64,000 nt of DNA from Microbacteriaceae bacterium PS02070 (GTDB lineage: Bacteria > Actinomycetota > Actinomycetes > Actinomycetales > Microbacteriaceae), in the NCBI GenBank assembly GCA_029959865.1, contig JASCPE010000002.1:654430-718429 (forward strand), given 5' to 3'. Below the pieces are notes generated by a model, which was not told the DNA's origin, searched no databases, and was given only the letters and a program-made list of their open reading frames with translations. Below, piece after piece: positions 9,159 through 17,344 of the stretch. Positions within the stretch are counted from its first letter, which is position 1. Each line of letters opens with the position of its first letter. Made by a program: the position numbers and the translations under genes.

Positions 9159-10397
9159 ATGAGCACACCGCGTATTGTCGTCACCGGAATCGGTGCCACC
9201 ACGCCCATCGGGGGAACCGCCCCGGCGAGCTGGGAAGCGCTCCTTTCCGGCGCCTCGGGAGCACGCACGCTCGAGCACGACTGGGTCGAGGAGTACCAGC
9301 TCCCGGTGAAGTTCGCCGCTGAGGCGCTCGTACGACCCGAGGAGGTCCTCGAGCGCCCGGTTGCGAAGCGGCTTGACCCCTCCTCACAGTTCGCATTGAT
9401 CGCGGCCCAGGAGGCCTGGGCCGACGCCGGTGCGCCAGACGTCGAGTCCGAGCGGCTCGGCGTCGATTTCGCGACCGGCATCGGCGGTGTATGGACCCTC
9501 CTGGACGCATGGGACACCCTGCGTGAGAAGGGGCCGCGCCGGGTCCTGCCGATGACGGTGCCGATGCTGATGCCCAATGCAGCGGCGGGAAACCTCTCGC
9601 TTCACTTTGGTGCCCGCGCATTCGCGCGCACCGTCGCAAGTGCGTGCGCGTCAAGCACGGAGTCGATCGTGTCTGCGGTCGAGCACCTGCGCGATGGACT
9701 CGCCGATGTCGTCATCGCCGGCGGCACCGAATCGGCGATCCACCCGATCACGGTTGCGTCGTTCTCGTCGATGCAGGCACTTTCGCGGCGCAATGACTCC
9801 CCCGAGACGGCATCGCGGCCCGGCAATATCGACCGTGATGGCTTCGTCATGGGTGAAGGAGCTGCAGCGCTCGTCCTCGAGACGGAAGAGCACGCCAAGG
9901 CGCGCGGAGCGCGGATCTATGCCTACGTCGTGGGCGGCGGCGTCACCGCCGATTCGTACCACATCACCGCGAACGACCCGGCGGGTGCGGGCGCCGCGCG
10001 AGCGGTCCGGCTCGCGTTGGAGGCGGCTGACGCGTCACCGGACGATGTCACGCACATCAACGCACATGCGACATCTACCCCGGTCGGCGACCCGAACGAG
10101 TACGTGGCTCTGCATCACGTCTTCGGCGACCGGGTGCAGGAGATCCCCGTGTCGGCGACGAAGGCATCCACCGGGCACCTGCTCGGTGGCACAGGCGCCT
10201 TGGAGGCGGTCTTCACGATCCTCGCGTTGCGCGATCGCGTCGCGCCGCCGACGATCAACCTCACCAACCCCGACCCGGCCGTTCCGTTCCGCCTCTCCGG
10301 CGAGCCCACGCCGCTCGGCGCGGGTGATCAGCTGGCGATCAGCAACTCGTTCGGCTTCGGCGGACACAACGCCGTCGTTGCCTTCGCGACTGCCTAG
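9159..10397 (+). CDS. fabF: 3-oxoacyl-ACP synthase II
   Basis: FabF elongates acyl-ACP with malonyl-ACP and closes the fab operon. The 412-residue protein has the KAS II Cys-His-His active site: Cys163 in SACASSTES, His303 in NAHATST and the second His in KASTGHLLGGTGALE near residue 340. The C-terminal FGFGGHNA glycine loop is present. The gene is followed by a strong terminator. No fabG, fabZ or fabI is in the window, as in other actinobacteria where these are elsewhere. Confidence 0.96.
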   Translation: MSTPRIVVTGIGATTPIGGTAPASWEALLSGASGARTLEHDWVEEYQLPVKFAAEALVRPEEVLERPVAKRLDPSSQFALIAAQEAWADAGAPDVESERLGVDFATGIGGVWTLLDAWDTLREKGPRRVLPMTVPMLMPNAAAGNLSLHFGARAFARTVASACASSTESIVSAVEHLRDGLADVVIAGGTESAIHPITVASFSSMQALSRRNDSPETASRPGNIDRDGFVMGEGAAALVLETEEHAKARGARIYAYVVGGGVTADSYHITANDPAGAGAARAVRLALEAADASPDDVTHINAHATSTPVGDPNEYVALHHVFGDRVQEIPVSATKASTGHLLGGTGALEAVFTILALRDRVAPPTINLTNPDPAVPFRLSGEPTPLGAGDQLAISNSFGFGGHNAVVAFATA

Positions 10398-10422
10398 TCA
10401 CGCAGCGGCACGCGAAACCTCA

Positions 10423-10453
10423 GACGCCCCCCGGGAAGCCACCGGGGGGCGTC
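10423..10453 (+). terminator. Terminator of the fab operon
   Basis: Perfect 12-bp stem GACGCCCCCCGG / CCGGGGGGCGTC with a 7-base loop, 25 bases after the fabF stop. It is followed by GTGTCGT rather than a pure T run, as is common in high-GC genomes. It may also serve the convergent DUF3145 gene. Confidence 0.8.
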
Positions 10454-10549
10454 GTGTCGTCTCGGGCGGAGCGGATCGTGCTCCCGAGCGCCGGGGATGA
10501 TCACCGACGCCGGTACGAACGCCCCGCTCCACCCGAAGTCTTCATGGCC

Positions 10550-11053
10550 TCAGCCGACCTTGTGCAGCCACACCACGGCGGCATCGTCACTCGCGTGCCG
10601 GAACGGCTCGAGCTCGGTGTCCCAGGCGGTGCCGAGTGCGACGTCGAGCTCGCGCTGCAACTCAAAGGCGTCACCGGCCGCGATCTCCATCGCGTAGCGG
10701 ATGCGATCTTCGCCGATGACCGTGTTGCCCGCGGCATCCAGTTGGGCGTAGTGGATACCGAGGTCCGGGGTGTGCATCCAGCGGCCGCCGTCACTGCGGG
10801 GCGTGGGATCCTCGGTCACCTCGAAGCGCAGGTGCTCCCAGCCGCGGATCGCGGTTGCCAGAGCGGCCCCGGTGCCGCTCGGACCTTCCCAGTAGAACTC
10901 GGTGCGACGGCTACCGCCGAGGACAGGTTGGTCCTGCCACTCGAAGTTCACGGCGCGCTGAAGGACGCGACCGATCGCCCACTCCAAGTGCGGGCATAGT
11001 GCTCGTGGCGCGGAGTGAATGAAGATCACTCCACGCGCGTGTGGTGTTGCCAT
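10550..11053 (-). CDS. DUF3145 family protein
   Basis: This 167-residue protein matches DUF3145, a family confined to actinobacteria and of unknown function. It has conserved features at the start (RGVIFIHSAPRALCPHLEWAIG), a central FYWEGPSGTG, and AWDTELEPFRHASDDA near the C-terminus. There are no membrane segments or recognisable catalytic motif; it is predicted cytosolic. It has its own well-formed promoter with a palindrome over the -35 region, suggesting dedicated regulation. The start ATG 11053 has GGAGAG a few bases upstream. Confidence 0.85.
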   Translation of the reverse strand: MATPHARGVIFIHSAPRALCPHLEWAIGRVLQRAVNFEWQDQPVLGGSRRTEFYWEGPSGTGAALATAIRGWEHLRFEVTEDPTPRSDGGRWMHTPDLGIHYAQLDAAGNTVIGEDRIRYAMEIAAGDAFELQRELDVALGTAWDTELEPFRHASDDAAVVWLHKVG

Positions 11054-11131
11054 CCATCTCTCCGTTCATCAGGTACGTCTTCCCCTACGACCTGCAACGA
11101 GATGTCTGGCGTGCTGTGTGGTTGTGGGCCC

Positions 11132-11172
11132 ATTATGACCCATTTCCCACGCGAATGACAACACTGTCATTC
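11132..11172 (-). promoter_or_regulatory. DUF3145 promoter with palindromic operator
   Basis: On the minus strand TTGTCA (11156-11161) and CATAAT (11132-11137) are 18 bases apart, the best sigma-70-like pair in the window. The -35 lies inside a perfect palindrome GAATGACA-GTGT-TGTCATTC (11153-11172), so a repressor or activator site is likely. Confidence 0.6.
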
Positions 11173-11177
11173 ACATT

Positions 11178-11250
11178 CCGCGAGACTGCACGCCCGTCTC
11201 GAAACAGCGTGCAAATACCGCGGTCTCGCCACGGGCGTGCAGTCTCGCGG
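11178..11250. repeat. 73-bp palindromic intergenic element with perfect 20-bp arms
   Basis: The left arm (11178-11197, CCGCGAGACTGCACGCCCGT) and right arm (11231-11250) are exact reverse complements separated by 33 bases. The loop contains shorter echoes of the arm (GTCTCG, GTGCA). It lies between the DUF3145 promoter and tRNA-Met, with no T run on either side, so it is not a simple terminator. It resembles REP- or MITE-like palindromic units of high-GC bacteria. Copy number elsewhere cannot be judged here. Confidence 0.65.
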
Positions 11251-11263
11251 GTTGGGTGATCGG

Positions 11264-11337
11264 TAGGGCGGGTGGGACTTGAACCCACGATCGTCGGGTT
11301 ATGAGCCCGCTGCCTTAACCAGCTTGGCCACCGCCCC
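11264..11337 (-). tRNA. tRNA with CAT anticodon, most likely tRNA-Met
   Basis: A 74-base cloverleaf on the minus strand has acceptor GGGGCGG / CCGCCCT and T arm GTGGG-TTCAAGT-CCCAC. The anticodon loop is CTCATAA (anticodon CAT). The acceptor begins with a G-T pair, unlike initiator tRNA, which has a mismatched first pair. Elongator Met is favoured, but a lysidine-modified Ile tRNA also has a CAT gene anticodon and cannot be excluded by eye. Confidence 0.9.
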
Positions 11338-11378
11338 CTACTGCCGAAAAGTCTATCGGCGCACTCGGAGACTGATGC

Positions 11379-12584
11379 TCACCGCTGGTCCTGCTCGTTG
11401 CGACGCAGGCGTTCGGGCAGGGGCGGGTCGGGCCATACCTTCGAGACCGCCTCCGTGATCCGAATAGAGCCGGTTCGCACCGTGACCTCGTTCTCGATCT
11501 CGGTCGCCGGAAGGGAGGTCGGACCATCGCTGTTCGATCCACCGTCCCCCTTCTGACGGGTGTTCTCATCCCCGCTGCCCGCTCCAGATCCACGGGTCTC
11601 GTTGTCGTCTGCGGCGGACCGATCGTCATGGGCTGCGGCGGCCGCAGCGTCGGCGGCGAGTTCGGGGTGGAACCTGGCCAGGAGGAACACACCGATGATC
11701 GCGAGGCCCCCGGCCAGGACGAATCCGATGAACGCGCCGAACGGAGCGCCGGTGGCCTCTCGGAGCACGATGAGACCGATGAGGATCGCGACGATCGGGT
11801 CGATGACGGTCAGGCCCGCGATGACGAGGTCGGGCGGCCCTGACGAGTACGCGGTCTGCACGAAGTACGCGCCGATGGCGGTGCCGCCTACGAGGGCGAC
11901 AAGACACAGCACGGTGAGCCACTCGAAGTCGCCGGACTGGAGACGGGAGATGACGACCTTGGCAAGGGTGGCGACGAACCCGTAGATGACGCCGGCGCTC
12001 ATGATGTAGAACAGCGCACGCGCGCGCTTACGCAGCCACAACCACAGCGCCGTCAACACGACCATGACGGAGCCGAGGATGATCAGGACTGTGATCAGCT
12101 GACTGTCGGCGATCGGCTCCTCGACCGCGACGAGGGCGGCGATGGTGACGAACAGCAGGATGCCGCCGACGCACATGGTGATCGCGATGATCGAGCGCCG
12201 CGTGGGTTTGACGCCGCTGATGCGCGCGTTGAGAAGAGTCGTGATGACGAGCGAGATCGCGCCGAGGGGCTGAACCAGAATCAGCGGCGCGAAGGAGAGC
12301 GCGAGGAGCTGACAGACGATGGCCAGCCCCAGCATCAGGGTTCCGATGACCCACGAGGGCCGGCGAAGAAGGCTCGCGAGCTGCCCTCCGGTAAGGCCCG
12401 TTGAGCCGTTCTTGTTCGTCAGGCGCTCGACCTTCTGGACGCCGCGGTGCTGGTACTGCGCGCCGAACGACATAAACACTGCGCCGAGAAGGGCGAGCGG
12501 GATGCCGATCAGAATGCCGGGGTTGCGAAAGACGCCGATGAGCTGATCGGTAACCTCTTCGAGCGAGACATCTGCAGGACTCAC
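11379..12584 (-). CDS. DMT/EamA-like multispanning membrane transporter
   Basis: A 401-residue membrane protein with about nine or ten hydrophobic segments between residues 15 and 300. The N-terminal half has VQPLGAISLVITTLLNARI and the second half ends with VIDPIVAILIGLIVLREATG, the kind of paired helices seen in drug/metabolite (EamA-like) transporters. A roughly 100-residue hydrophilic tail rich in Asp, Gly and Ser follows and ends in a basic stretch, probably cytoplasmic. The substrate cannot be inferred. GTG 12584 is the chosen start; the reading frame continues upstream but would overlap the divergent def promoter and gene. Its 3' end faces tRNA-Met. Confidence 0.75.
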   Translation of the reverse strand: MSPADVSLEEVTDQLIGVFRNPGILIGIPLALLGAVFMSFGAQYQHRGVQKVERLTNKNGSTGLTGGQLASLLRRPSWVIGTLMLGLAIVCQLLALSFAPLILVQPLGAISLVITTLLNARISGVKPTRRSIIAITMCVGGILLFVTIAALVAVEEPIADSQLITVLIILGSVMVVLTALWLWLRKRARALFYIMSAGVIYGFVATLAKVVISRLQSGDFEWLTVLCLVALVGGTAIGAYFVQTAYSSGPPDLVIAGLTVIDPIVAILIGLIVLREATGAPFGAFIGFVLAGGLAIIGVFLLARFHPELAADAAAAAAHDDRSAADDNETRGSGAGSGDENTRQKGDGGSNSDGPTSLPATEIENEVTVRTGSIRITEAVSKVWPDPPLPERLRRNEQDQR

Positions 12585-12616
12585 GGCTTCGACACTAACC
12601 CGAACCCCGCCTCGAT

Positions 12617-12622
12617 TAGGCT
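12617..12622 (+). promoter_or_regulatory. -10 hexamer TAGGCT of def, leaderless
   Basis: TAGGCT followed by seven bases and then GTG 12630. No Shine-Dalgarno sequence precedes the start. Confidence 0.5.
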
Positions 12623-12629
12623 CGATCAG

Positions 12630-13196
12630 GTGACTATCCGCGCAATTCGCATCATGGGCGACCCGGTCCTGCACTCCATTGCCGCTCCCGTCGACGAGAT
12701 CACCGACGAGATCCGTGAGCTGGTCGCCGATATGTACGAGACGATGGACGCCGCGCCGGGCGTCGGACTCGCTGCGCCGCAGGTCGGCGTGGGTCTGCGC
12801 ATCTACGTTTATACCTACGAGGACGACGAGGGGAACCCGTGGCGCGGCGAGATCATCAACCCCGAGCTCTGGATGACGCCGCCCTCCCCAGGTGACCCCG
12901 ACCCCGACGACGAATCCGAAGGGTGCCTGTCCTTTCCCGGGGAGCGATTCCCGTTGCGCCGCTCCGACGAGGTACGCGTGACGGGAATCGACCTGGATGG
13001 CAACTCGGTGGATATCCGCGTTGATGGCTGGCGTGCACGCATCATGCAGCACGAGTTCGATCACCTCGACGGCATTCTTTACATCGATCGACTCGGCGAC
13101 GGTGACTGGAAGACGACCCAGAAGATCGCCCGCAAGCGCGGCTGGGGCCGGCCCGGAGCGGCCTGGACACCCGGCATCGACGCCCTCGACGCCTGA
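12630..13196 (+). CDS. def: Peptide deformylase
   Basis: This 188-residue metalloenzyme removes the N-formyl group from nascent proteins. All three signature motifs are present in order: GVGLAAPQ (about residues 45-52), EGCLSFP with the metal-binding Cys (about 97-103), and HEFDH with the two metal-binding His and catalytic Glu (about 141-145). GTG 12630 is chosen because it gives the normal N-terminus (ends of the family begin with I-R-x-I-x-GDPVL) and has a leaderless -10 seven bases upstream. It is divergent from the transporter gene. Confidence 0.96.
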   Translation: MTIRAIRIMGDPVLHSIAAPVDEITDEIRELVADMYETMDAAPGVGLAAPQVGVGLRIYVYTYEDDEGNPWRGEIINPELWMTPPSPGDPDPDDESEGCLSFPGERFPLRRSDEVRVTGIDLDGNSVDIRVDGWRARIMQHEFDHLDGILYIDRLGDGDWKTTQKIARKRGWGRPGAAWTPGIDALDA

Positions 13197-13210
13197 TCCG
13201 GCCCGCGGGC

Positions 13211-13241
13211 AAAGAAAAAGACCCCAAGGTGGAGCTTGGGG
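13211..13241 (-). terminator. Terminator of tRNA-Asn
   Basis: On the minus strand a CCCCAAG/CTTGGGG stem (13222-13241, 6-base loop) is followed by CTTTTTCTTT, a clear T run. It lies seven bases after the tRNA 3' end and also faces the end of def. Confidence 0.85.
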
Positions 13242-13247
13242 CCTTCG

Positions 13248-13320
13248 CTCCCCGGCTTGGACTCGAACCAAGAACCTATCGGTTAACAGCCGATTGCTCT
13301 GCCAATTGAGCTACCGAGGA
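13248..13320 (-). tRNA. tRNA-Asn (anticodon GTT)
   Basis: A 73-base cloverleaf: acceptor TCCTCGG / CCGGGGA, D arm GCTCAATTGGCAGAGC, anticodon arm ATCGG-CTGTTAA-CCGAT with anticodon GTT, T loop GTTCGAGTC, discriminator G. CCA is not encoded. Confidence 0.97.
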
Positions 13321-13380
13321 TCAGCTACCCGTGACCGGGCAACCCGTCTATCTTAGCAAAGGGCAACGGGTGCTCGTGCA

Positions 13381-14142
13381 TCACGACACAGATGCGTGTC
13401 GAGCCCCGGGCGTCCAGAGAAGGTCGTTCCCGCCCCGCCCGCGGCCCACCACGTGACCCTCGTGGAGGACGAGAACGTCTGCGTTCACGTCGGCCACGCC
13501 TTCGTCCCCGCCGCCGACCAGCAGCAATGAGAGGGTGCCCTCCGTCTGGCGACGAAGAAGCGCACCGATCACGGCGCCACGAGCGCGGTGGTCGAGGCCG
13601 GACATCACCTCGTCGGCGATCAGAACACGAGGCCGCAGGAGCAGGGCCCGCGCGATCGCAACTCGCTGGCGCATGCCCGTGCTCAGCTCGTAGGGGAACT
13701 GGCTCGCGACCTTGAGCGGCAGCTTCAACTCGTCGAGCAGGCTCGCCACCCGCTGCTCCACCGCGGGGCGGTTGACATGCTTGTCGCGGCTCGTCAACGG
13801 CTCGGCGATGACATCACCCACGGTCAGCCGCGGAGGCAGGGCTTCCCCCGCGCGCTGTGGGACGTAACTGGTGACGTAGGTAAGCGCACGATGATCGCGG
13901 CCCCGCGCCGGGACGCTGATCCCCCACACCCGTGCCGCTCCCCCATCGCGTCGGACACCGGATCCGCGACCCGCCAGGAACGCCGCCAGAGATGACTTGC
14001 CCGACCCCGCGGTTCCGCGAACGACGAGCGCGCCCCCCAGCGGAAGTGTGAAGGTCACGCCGTCCACCACGCGGCGATGGTGAGAAACGGCCAACGAGAG
14101 ATCGTCACACTCGATCGCGACGTCGGGTGGCTGCGTGGTCAT
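13381..14142 (-). CDS. ABC transporter ATP-binding protein
   Basis: A 253-residue single nucleotide-binding domain. It has Walker A GTAGSGKSS (about residues 44-52), a Q-loop region near YVPQRAGE, the signature LSTGMRQR (normally LSGGQ; here Thr and Met replace the usual residues), Walker B RVLIADE, and GGGDEG in the place of the switch-His region, where no clear His is seen. No permease gene is adjacent; it follows dnaG on the same strand after 32 bases and may share its transcript. The partner and substrate are unknown, and the altered signature and switch leave open a non-transport role. Confidence 0.85.
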   Translation of the reverse strand: MTTQPPDVAIECDDLSLAVSHHRRVVDGVTFTLPLGGALVVRGTAGSGKSSLAAFLAGRGSGVRRDGGAARVWGISVPARGRDHRALTYVTSYVPQRAGEALPPRLTVGDVIAEPLTSRDKHVNRPAVEQRVASLLDELKLPLKVASQFPYELSTGMRQRVAIARALLLRPRVLIADEVMSGLDHRARGAVIGALLRRQTEGTLSLLLVGGGDEGVADVNADVLVLHEGHVVGRGRGGNDLLWTPGARHASVS

Positions 14143-14174
14143 CGGTCTATCCTTCCGGGTCGCGGGTGGCCGCG

Positions 14175-16010
14175 CTACTGCGCGTCCATCAGCTCCCGAC
14201 GTTTGGCATCGAGATCGCGCAACTGCACCCGCACCGCGCGTCCCTGCTCCGACGTCGCATCGACGCGCTGCACGGCAGCGAGAAGCTGTGCCTTCTCTCG
14301 GTCGATGGCGCGCACGAGCAGGTGGCGGGCAAGCGCCTCGGTCGACGCGCGCGCCGCGTCTTCCGTGCGAGCGGGAAAGTCGGCGGTCAGCAGCTCGACC
14401 GTGAGGGAGCGATACGGCTCACGCGTCGCCTCGACGGCGTGTGATGTCCAGCCGACGCGGGTGCGATCAGGCTGACTGGCAACAGCTGTCCGCACCGCGT
14501 CCAACCCGGGATCAGACATCGGCAGCGTGAGCGCTCGGTCGATGAGGGCAGCGTCCACCGCGTGGCCGTACTGCAGAGCGCCCATGAGGGCGTCGCGCTC
14601 GAGGGCGACGGCGCTCGTGCGCGGCAGAGAGGCGAGCGTCACCCGTGGGGCGGGGGCCTCCGGCGTCGTGATCTGCTCGGCGGGCGCCTGCGACGAGGTG
14701 CGTGACGCGCGCTGAACGGCGGCACCGACCTCGCCGAGATCCATCCCGAGGCGCCGGGCGAGAACCCGCACGTAGCCGGGACGCAGCGCGCGGTCGCGAA
14801 TATCAGCCACGATCGGCGCCGCGGCTCGGAGTGCGCCAACCTGCCCCTCGACACTGCTGAGGTCGAACGCGGAAAGCCTCTGGTCGATCACGAACTCGAA
14901 CATTGGTCGTTTGTCCTCGACGACAGCGCGCACGGCCGCGTCCCCCCGATTGAGACGAAGGTCACACGGGTCGAGTCCATCCGGCGCCACCGCGACATAG
15001 GTCTGCGCGGCGAAGCGCTTCTCCTCACCGAACGCGCGCAACGCGGCCTTCTGCCCCGCGGCATCCGGGTCGAAGGTGAAGACTACCTCTCCGGAGGCGG
15101 AGTCGTCCCCCATCACCCGCCGGAGCACCGTGATGTGATCCGAACCGAACGCGGTGCCACACGTCGCGATCGCGGTCGTGACACCGGCGAGGTGACACGC
15201 CATGACATCGGTGTAGCCCTCGACGACGACCACGCGATGCTCGCGAGAGATCGACTTCTTGGCCAGGTCGAGACCGTAGAGCACGGAGCTCTTCTTGTAG
15301 ATCGCCGTCTCGGGCGTATTCAGGTACTTCGGACCCTGATCGTCGTCGAAGAGCTTCCGGGCGCCGAATCCGATCGTCTGCCCGGACACGTCCCGGATGG
15401 GCCAGATCAGCCGCCCGCGGAACCGGTCGTAGGCGCCGCGTTGGCCCTGTGAGAGAAGACCCGCGGCGAGGAGCTCCTCGTCACTGAACCCCTGCGCGCG
15501 GAGGGCGTGCGGCAGATTGGACCAGCCTTTCGGGGCGTAGCCGACGGAGAAATGTGCGGCGGCGCCGGCGTCGAATCCACGCTCCCCGAGGAACCGCCGG
15601 GCGGTTTCGGCTTCGGGGGTGAGGAGCTGGGCGCGAAAGTACTCCGCCGCGGCGGTGTTGGCCGCGTAAAGCCGCGCGCGGCCACTCTGCTCGGGGGCCG
15701 CTGCGCCGTCCTCATAGTGGAGGGGGTAGCCGAGGCGCGCCGCGAGCCGCTCCACCGCCTCGGTGAAGCTGAGATGGTCCATCTCACGGAGAAAGGTGTA
15801 GACATCACCTGACTGCCCACACCCGAAGCAGTGGTAGAAGCCCACCTGCGGACGCACATGGAAGCTCGGGCTGCGTTCGTCGTGGAAGGGGCACAGGCCC
15901 TTGAGGGAGCCCACCCCCGCGGACTTCAGCGCGACGCGTTCGCCGATCACCTCACCGATATCGGTGCGGGCTTTGACCTCTTCGACGTCGCTCTGCTTGA
16001 TGCGGGCCAT
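14175..16010 (-). CDS. dnaG: DNA primase
   Basis: This 611-residue enzyme synthesises RNA primers for replication. It has the N-terminal zinc-binding domain with [11 protein letters not shown]...[10 protein letters not shown] (about residues 38-65), the catalytic core and the Toprim motif [12 protein letters not shown] (about 255-266) with DPD metal-binding residues (FTFDPDAAG). The C-terminal helicase-binding region follows. ATG 16010 gives the usual [22 protein letters not shown] N-terminus; its ATG overlaps the dgt stop (ATGA), giving translational coupling. Confidence 0.95.
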   Translation of the reverse strand: MARIKQSDVEEVKARTDIGEVIGERVALKSAGVGSLKGLCPFHDERSPSFHVRPQVGFYHCFGCGQSGDVYTFLREMDHLSFTEAVERLAARLGYPLHYEDGAAAPEQSGRARLYAANTAAAEYFRAQLLTPEAETARRFLGERGFDAGAAAHFSVGYAPKGWSNLPHALRAQGFSDEELLAAGLLSQGQRGAYDRFRGRLIWPIRDVSGQTIGFGARKLFDDDQGPKYLNTPETAIYKKSSVLYGLDLAKKSISREHRVVVVEGYTDVMACHLAGVTTAIATCGTAFGSDHITVLRRVMGDDSASGEVVFTFDPDAAGQKAALRAFGEEKRFAAQTYVAVAPDGLDPCDLRLNRGDAAVRAVVEDKRPMFEFVIDQRLSAFDLSSVEGQVGALRAAAPIVADIRDRALRPGYVRVLARRLGMDLGEVGAAVQRASRTSSQAPAEQITTPEAPAPRVTLASLPRTSAVALERDALMGALQYGHAVDAALIDRALTLPMSDPGLDAVRTAVASQPDRTRVGWTSHAVEATREPYRSLTVELLTADFPARTEDAARASTEALARHLLVRAIDREKAQLLAAVQRVDATSEQGRAVRVQLRDLDAKRRELMDAQ

Positions 16011-17344
16011 CAGCGATCGACCGCCGATCGACCTCCGGGCGACCAGATCCCGATCTCTTCGGGGTCGATTGCGCCCACGAGGCGGTTGTGCCACGTGATC
16101 GCGGCCTGATCGGTGAGGCTCGCGACCTGGTCGACGACGACCCTGGTCCGGGAGTGGTCGTCCGCGGCTCTGGCGTAGTCCTCGGCGTAGATCGAGTCGA
16201 GGTTCTCCGGGTGCTCTTGGAGCGCTGTCGCGAGGCGGCTGAGCAGCCGTCGCTGCTCTTTATAGAGGGTCTTGCGGCCCTCGATCGATACCACGAAGGT
16301 GCCGATGATTCCCTTAAGGACGGCCATCTCCACCTCGATGATGCGGGGAACGATGACGTGAGCACGGTACCGCGTGAGGCCGTCCTGCGTGTAGGCCGCG
16401 CGCGTCTCCGCCGTCGCAGCCCGGGCGAACCGGCCGATGAGGTCGCTCGTGAGATTCTTGAGGTGCGCAAGGTCCTTACGCGTTCCGGTGAACGATGTCA
16501 GCCACTCCCCCAGACGCGTCAGGCGGAAGAGGCCATCTTCGAGTTCATCGCGGCGGAAGTCGAACCCGACCCAGGCCTGGATGCCCGAGACGATGCTGTC
16601 GTGCTCGCTGGGAGAGGCCAATCGTGCGGGGTCGAGATACCCGTTGACGATCGCATCCTCGAAATCATGCACCGAGTACGCGATGTCATCGGCAAGGTCC
16701 ATGACCTCCGCTTCGATGCACCGCACACGCCCCGGCGCACCTTCGCGCATCCACCGGAACACCGCCTCGTCCTCGGGGTAGACCCCGAACTTCAAACGGC
16801 CTCCGGGATCGGGAAGAGGTGTGTCCGCCGTCCACGGGTACTTGCTCGTCGCGTCCAGGCTCGCGCGAGTGAGGTTGAGGCCGAAGGAGTTACCCGCAGA
16901 ATCGAACACCTTCGATTCCAGACGGGTGAGGATGCGCAGGCTCTGCGCGTTGCCCTCGAAACCGCCGATGCCCTCCGCCCAGTCGTTGAGCGCGCGTTCT
17001 CCGTTGTGGCCGAAGGGCGGATGTCCAAGGTCGTGACTGAGGCAGGCGGTGTCGACGATGTCGGGCGACAAACCGAGCGCGATCGCGAGCTCCCGGCCGA
17101 CCTGTGCCACTTCCAGCGAGTGGGTCAACCGGTTCCGGGCGAAGTCTGCGGGGCTCGCGGGTGAAAGGACCTGGGTCTTGGCAGCGAGGCGGCGCAGAGC
17201 GGCGCTGTGAAGAACTCGGGCACGGTCGCGGGAGAAGTCATCGCGTTTGGACCGGTGCGTCTCGGCGTAGAAGCGCTCCGCGTCAAAAGCGTCGTACCCG
17301 CCGGGGCGTCCGGCCGCGACGACGAGGCCGCTGTCATCCGCCAC
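16010..17344 (-). CDS. dgt: Deoxyguanosinetriphosphate triphosphohydrolase-like protein
   Basis: A 444-residue HD-domain hydrolase that releases triphosphate from dNTPs. The metal ligands are visible: His75 in [11 protein letters not shown], His104-Asp105 in [16 protein letters not shown], and the later Asp in [22 protein letters not shown] 17344 starts the protein 11 bases inside the end of dusB. It lies between dusB and dnaG, an order conserved in actinobacteria, linking nucleotide-pool control with priming. The length fits the dgt group 2 family. Confidence 0.93.
   Translation of the reverse strand: MADDSGLVVAAGRPGGYDAFDAERFYAETHRSKRDDFSRDRARVLHSAALRRLAAKTQVLSPASPADFARNRLTHSLEVAQVGRELAIALGLSPDIVDTACLSHDLGHPPFGHNGERALNDWAEGIGGFEGNAQSLRILTRLESKVFDSAGNSFGLNLTRASLDATSKYPWTADTPLPDPGGRLKFGVYPEDEAVFRWMREGAPGRVRCIEAEVMDLADDIAYSVHDFEDAIVNGYLDPARLASPSEHDSIVSGIQAWVGFDFRRDELEDGLFRLTRLGEWLTSFTGTRKDLAHLKNLTSDLIGRFARAATAETRAAYTQDGLTRYRAHVIVPRIIEVEMAVLKGIIGTFVVSIEGRKTLYKEQRRLLSRLATALQEHPENLDSIYAEDYARAADDHSRTRVVVDQVASLTDQAAITWHNRLVGAIDPEEIGIWSPGGRSAVDR

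Noticed and set aside
12585..13271. An N-terminal extension of the transporter frame up to 13271
   Set aside because: It runs antisense through def, which has all deformylase motifs; the extension has no hydrophobic or family features.
2194..13320. tRNA genes (Val, Met, Asn) as integration sites of a mobile element
   Set aside because: No integrase, no repeated tRNA 3' end and no foreign-looking cargo lie next to any of them.
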